A DNA stretch of 46,038 bases from contig CAJCHZ010000120.1 of the NCBI GenBank assembly GCA_903970165.1, positions 1-46,038 of the forward strand. Direction: 5' to 3'. Within the stretch, counting starts at the first letter, position 1; each line of letters starts with the position of its first letter. The DNA is from Betaproteobacteria bacterium (GTDB lineage Bacteria; Acidobacteriota; Terriglobia; Acidiferrales; UBA7541). The translations under genes and the position numbers were made by a program. Below, piece after piece: positions 42,818-46,038 of this stretch. The notes under the pieces are model-generated. The model worked only from the letters and a program-made list of their open reading frames with translations. It did no database searches and was not told where the DNA came from.

Positions 42818-44065
42818 TCAAGCACTTACGGCAACCTCCGCTCCTTCGGGTTTAGGTGCAATAGGTTCAATTGCGATTAAACTAGCCGGGACTTCGAAAC
42901 CGACACCGCACGTATTTGACACTTCCTTGCGGAACGCTACGTCAGTTTTGATTTTGTCGTAGAGTCCGCTCATACCCTCTTCACTCCAGCCAAGCCAGAA
43001 AGTGCGAACACTCTCCGGGCAGGACGTGTAGTTGCGAAGGAATGTGTTTCGATAGCGCCGGAATGCGTGGTTGCCAGCTTTCTCGAAACCGACTTCCTTA
43101 AGCGCGGGATGAAGGTGACGGCGAAGTATGTTCGATTGAGACAACTGGGTGCCCTTGCGGGTGCAGAATAGAAGCCCCTTCTCACGGTCACCGATGGACT
43201 CAACGAGTAGCCTCGCCACGTTCTCGGGAAGGTCAACCTCACGCTCACCGTTGTCAGTTTTGAGGTAATCGTGAATCTCACCCCGCCATGCCTTTTCGTC
43301 GATGATGATGCGAGCACCGTTATCGAGAATCTTGTCGATACGGATACCCAACGCCTCGCCAATTCGGAGACCAGTCGCGCCGCAGAGGATAAATAGCATT
43401 CGCATCTTCGGCTTGATTGTGAGTGAGTTGGCAAGGTGATTCATCACCTCCCGAGTGAAGCAGGGGCGGCGCTGTTCCTTCTTATTCACTTTCGGTACGA
43501 TTATGCCCATCTTCTTCCAGTTGCGTGGGTAGAGTTCTTGTCCGTCCTCATCCACACACGACGAGAAAACCATCCGCACAACTTGGAAGTAATTGGAGAT
43601 CGTCTTCGGCGACAGACCGCCCGCAACCATCTGGTCAACCAATTCTTGCGTGACCGTTCTCTTGATGGATGCAAGGGGAAGGTCTCCGAATGGCATTCCG
43701 TTAATGCTGGTGGGCAGAATCCACGTGTCGAGGCAGCGTTCCCAATCGCTGAAAGTGGAGGGTGCCACATCACGTTTCGCCACTGCTCGCAGCCAAGTCT
43801 CGGACTGTTCCCGAAACGTTGTACTGCGGACTGTCGCAATAGATGTTTGCAACGTCTCGGCTTTATCAGCGCCACTAGCCTCGATGATTCCCTTGGCTCG
43901 GCGTTTCCGCTCGGATGCAGTTAGACGACCCGGGCCAAAAGTAGGACAGATTTTCTCGCGCTTATATACACGCTGCTCTTGTCCCGGAACGTCTATCCAG
44001 TACCGCACGGTCCACCAATTTCCCATCTTACTGATGCTTCCCGTCTGACCACGTCTGCGGCTCAT
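42818..44065 (-). CDS. int: Tyrosine recombinase / integrase
   Basis: A 415-residue phage-type integrase. The N-terminal SAM-like core-binding domain (about 85-195) is followed by the catalytic domain, with the active-site residues visible: Arg234 (GATGLRIGEAL), His333 and Arg336 in NHAFRRYR, a Trp (W360) where His is usual, and the nucleophile Tyr369 (GMSGLYDK). A basic start (MSRRRGQTGSISK) fits an arm-type DNA-binding region. The ATG at 44065 has a GAGG site and is preferred over a longer in-frame start at 44287, whose extra segment lacks recognisable structure. The stop is 16 bases from the encoded CCA of the tRNA. Confidence 0.95.
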   Translation of the reverse strand: MSRRRGQTGSISKMGNWWTVRYWIDVPGQEQRVYKREKICPTFGPGRLTASERKRRAKGIIEASGADKAETLQTSIATVRSTTFREQSETWLRAVAKRDVAPSTFSDWERCLDTWILPTSINGMPFGDLPLASIKRTVTQELVDQMVAGGLSPKTISNYFQVVRMVFSSCVDEDGQELYPRNWKKMGIIVPKVNKKEQRRPCFTREVMNHLANSLTIKPKMRMLFILCGATGLRIGEALGIRIDKILDNGARIIIDEKAWRGEIHDYLKTDNGEREVDLPENVARLLVESIGDREKGLLFCTRKGTQLSQSNILRRHLHPALKEVGFEKAGNHAFRRYRNTFLRNYTSCPESVRTFWLGWSEEGMSGLYDKIKTDVAFRKEVSNTCGVGFEVPASLIAIEPIAPKPEGAEVAVSA

Positions 44066-44124
44066 GCAACGTCCTCGTTTCCGCCGCTTCAGTGGTGTCG
44101 AGGAGAGGAACTTAGTATTGTTGG

Positions 44125-44153
44125 CGGGAAATTGCAACGCGGCGGATTTCCCG
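44125..44153. promoter_or_regulatory. Inverted repeat upstream of the integrase (possible operator)
   Basis: CGGGAAAT (44125-44132) and ATTTCCCG (44146-44153) are perfect 8-bp arms around 13 bases, 60 bases upstream of the integrase start. The position suits an operator or excisionase/integrase binding site. The 352-base interval 44066-44417 holds this element and a TACAAT -10-like box at 44389-44394 ahead of the next gene; no other gene was recognised in it. Confidence 0.35.
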
Positions 44154-44417
44154 GCGAGTACGACCGAAGAGGCTGCCGAGGCGGTCAAAGCAGGAACGAC
44201 GGAGGTGACATCGGCGTGCCCGATCGCCGTGACTGGAAGAATCACAGAGGCGCTATCCGTTTCACGTTGGTTGTCAAACCGCTTCATCGTTACTTAAGGC
44301 TATGGAATCTCGGCGGAGGCAGGAATGAATCAAGTTTGGGTTCTAGACGGCGACTTGATCGGAGGATGATTGGAATGAAGACGACGGCTACAATGGGGTC
44401 ACTGCGAAATCCTGAAC

Positions 44418-45359
44418 ATGACAAAGCCGAAGACTAAAGCAATCGACCGAAAGAGAATCAGCGAGGCGTTGCTCGCCGACCGCCTCGGACTGAATGAAGA
44501 GTGGATCGAGAGATGGGAAGAGCGCGGCAAAATTAGGGAAGAGTCCCACATGCCGGACCGACTTCCAACGTTCATTCATACGAAGCTCAAGAAGAACGAA
44601 ATCGAAGACATAGGAAGTGAGGTCGATAGGCTGGTGTCAGCCGGGTGTCGGCGGCAGGTCGTGCATTTTTGTCTGGCTCAATTAAGCCCTGCGGCGACTC
44701 GTTTGCGTGCCGGGTTTAGGAACGAGAAAGAAGAAGCTGTGTTGGACACAGATGTCGAACGAGGGCTGGCTACCCGCGAGGATTTGGAAACTGTTGCGAA
44801 TACGGCGAAGGCAGTCCGAAAAAAAATCCATCGTTACCAGCGTGAACTGTTTTTGGTAGCAGAATCGTCCAACTACAGTCTGCCTGTCGGTTTCGAGTGC
44901 CGGCCCAAAACTGCAATCGAGGCGCTGGACCTTCTTCAAGATTCTCTGACTTGGGTGGAGGCGCTGGCTGCCGCCTACACCGCTCCGATGGAGACTACAC
45001 TCCTAAAATCAAAGGGGCTGCTTTACCTCACGCTTTATGTGTCGATTTTCGCGGACAGCAAGAAACTCCACGGCTCCAGAATCAGCAATATCCACCGAGA
45101 CAATTCCAAGCCGAGCGAGACAGGTCGCGCACGGGATGTGAAATATGTTGCAGGCGACCCTTTGACGAATTTAGCGACAGTCCTCGTTGGGCAGGACCGG
45201 AAACGTGGCGAGGACGGAGATGACGAAGAAGATGACGTCAAGTCATGGTCAGTATCCGACCTTCATCGGAAGCTCGCCGACTTCAAGGAAGAACACCCTC
45301 ACCTATATAAAAGGTTGGCCATAAAACTCAAAGAGTTGCACAATTTCGCCTCGCGATAA
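44418..45359 (+). CDS. Unrecognised 313-residue island protein
   Basis: A soluble, charged protein with no family I recognise. The N-terminal 50 residues are strongly helical and charged (LNEEWIERWEERGKIREE). A mixed helical core contains TAKAVRKKIHRYQRELF and a long helix pair to about residue 220. A very acidic linker near residues 260-275 (GEDGDDEEDDVKSW) precedes a basic, helical C-terminus (HPHLYKRLAIKLKELHNF). There is no signal peptide or membrane segment. A TACAAT box lies 23 bases upstream, but no strong ribosome-binding site. It reads away from the integrase and could be cargo or part of the element's control region. Confidence 0.75.
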   Translation: MTKPKTKAIDRKRISEALLADRLGLNEEWIERWEERGKIREESHMPDRLPTFIHTKLKKNEIEDIGSEVDRLVSAGCRRQVVHFCLAQLSPAATRLRAGFRNEKEEAVLDTDVERGLATREDLETVANTAKAVRKKIHRYQRELFLVAESSNYSLPVGFECRPKTAIEALDLLQDSLTWVEALAAAYTAPMETTLLKSKGLLYLTLYVSIFADSKKLHGSRISNIHRDNSKPSETGRARDVKYVAGDPLTNLATVLVGQDRKRGEDGDDEEDDVKSWSVSDLHRKLADFKEEHPHLYKRLAIKLKELHNFASR

Positions 45360-45501
45360 CCCTGCCTAAGCACGGCCCTCCGTCTTTTCGCCCGAATCAA
45401 GTCACCGTCAAGTTTCCCGAGTTGATCACTCGGTGCCGTTCTACGTGTGCTTTATCCTCCGTGCATGGTCGCAAGTGACCAGAAACAGAAAAGGAGATTG
45501 T

Positions 45502-46038
45502 ATGGCTACGGCACCAGTTGTGGATTTAGAGGTGGCGACGGCATTACCGGCCACGGAAGAAAGCGCGGAGTGGGTTCGGGTGGGAAACGGTTTCCCACCC
45601 CCCACGGACCGCAAACAGCCGGGCGAGCTTGGCGACGAGCAGCTAGCCCAAGTGGTTAGCGACGGGTTGGTGAACCTCACTGTCGTTTCTGAAAGACTCA
45701 AACCTTATTTCTTCGAGTTGCGCGACCGATTCCACAAAAAGTCCGAGGAGACGGACATCCACGGCTGTCGCACGTGGAATGAATTCTGCACGAAAGTTCT
45801 CAAGCGCACGCGCCGCGCCGTCAATTATCTGTTGGCGGGCGGCAATCCCGCGACCAAGCGCAACTCGCAGGGCACCGGGTCGCAAGACAACCGGAAAACG
45901 TCCGCCGCCGAGAACGGGAAGCCATCGTTCGCAATCGCACAATCGCCAATCGATGGTGACGTCGCGTGGTCGAAGCAGGACGCCTCTCGAAAAATGCTGT
46001 CGTGGAACGTGTCCTGTCTCAAGCCTTTTTCACCCGTA
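45502..46038 (+). CDS. Unrecognised island protein, truncated by the window end
   Basis: An open frame of 179 codons running to the window edge without a stop. The ATG at 45502 has an AAGGAG site at 45491-45496, so the start is well supported. A low-complexity, Pro-rich N-terminus (FPPPTDRKQPGEL) leads into a helical block (about residues 58-110) with LKPYFFELRDRFHKK and GCRTWNEFCTKVLKRTRRAVNYLL, which looks like a helix-turn-helix or oligomerisation module of the type found in phage and plasmid proteins. After it the sequence becomes Asn/Ser/Gln-rich. No function can be assigned. Confidence 0.7.
   Translation, partial: MATAPVVDLEVATALPATEESAEWVRVGNGFPPPTDRKQPGELGDEQLAQVVSDGLVNLTVVSERLKPYFFELRDRFHKKSEETDIHGCRTWNEFCTKVLKRTRRAVNYLLAGGNPATKRNSQGTGSQDNRKTSAAENGKPSFAIAQSPIDGDVAWSKQDASRKMLSWNVSCLKPFSPV

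Larger units (their letters stand above)
42800..46038. mobile_element. Left end of a tRNA-Pro-integrated genomic island (incomplete)
   Basis: A tyrosine recombinase gene abuts and converges on the tRNA-Pro 3' end, followed by two unrecognised genes and the window edge. The element's right end, second attachment site and most of its cargo are not visible, so whether it is a prophage, an integrative conjugative element or a defence island cannot be told. Local base composition is somewhat more AT-rich than the flanking core genes. Confidence 0.65.

Noticed and set aside
42818..44287. Longer integrase starting at 44287
   Set aside because: The extra 74 residues have no domain and the shorter start at 44065 has a GAGG site and the expected basic N-terminus.
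1..46038. CRISPR arrays, rRNA genes, IS elements with transposases, toxin-antitoxin or restriction-modification systems
   Set aside because: No regularly spaced repeats, no rRNA sequence, no transposase or recognisable defence gene was found in the visible window.

Overview
The window reads as chromosomal DNA of an acidobacterium, most likely class Terriglobia. The evidence is a secreted VWFA-related protein of the acidobacterial type (20860-21972), a very large Oar-like TonB-dependent receptor with a carboxypeptidase-regulatory domain (38544-42530), a tandem pair of DUF3857/transglutaminase-like proteins (31821-35832), and moderate-to-high GC housekeeping genes in short, loosely packed transcription units. 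No rRNA, CRISPR array or insertion sequence was seen.

Layout. 1-1626: the 3' part of a CstA-type peptide/pyruvate transporter, translationally coupled to a YbdD-like small protein. 1703-3972: a SAM methyltransferase and a convergent saccharopine-dehydrogenase-like oxidoreductase. 4120-5755: a molybdenum-cofactor (Moco) riboswitch, a rho-independent terminator, moaA and an NTF2-like protein, i.e. feedback-controlled cofactor synthesis. 5860-14658: DUF2203 protein, DUF255/thioredoxin-like protein, exported DinB-like protein, membrane metallophosphoesterase with an internal Tat-like motif, a PilT-like ATPase and a PSMA-like M28 peptidase. 14794-20820: homoserine dehydrogenase, a PPOX-fold flavoprotein, a class V aminotransferase (cysteine desulfurase-like), then gpmI, a tiny membrane protein and a D-2-hydroxyacid dehydrogenase packed almost without gaps. 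20860-25171: VWFA-related protein, M20 peptidase and pyruvate kinase. 25274-31116 (minus strand): sulfatase-fold membrane protein, rhomboid protease and OPT transporter. 31328-38217: YqeY-like protein, the DUF3857 pair, a 789-base non-coding stretch with an inverted repeat, and serA. 38544-42530: TonB-dependent receptor, followed by a strong terminator.

42725-46038: a tRNA-Pro(CGG) gene whose 3' end is immediately followed by a convergent tyrosine recombinase and then two unrecognised genes, the last cut by the window end. This is the usual architecture of an integrative element inserted at a tRNA 3' end; only its first ~3.2 kb is visible. It is the clearest accessory region and the best place to look for something undescribed.

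The core genes are mostly central carbon (gpmI, pyk), serine/threonine-branch amino-acid (serA, homoserine dehydrogenase) and cofactor metabolism (moaA), mixed with peptide scavenging (CstA, OPT, M20, M28) and envelope functions. The most informative regulatory structure is the Moco riboswitch-terminator module upstream of moaA.
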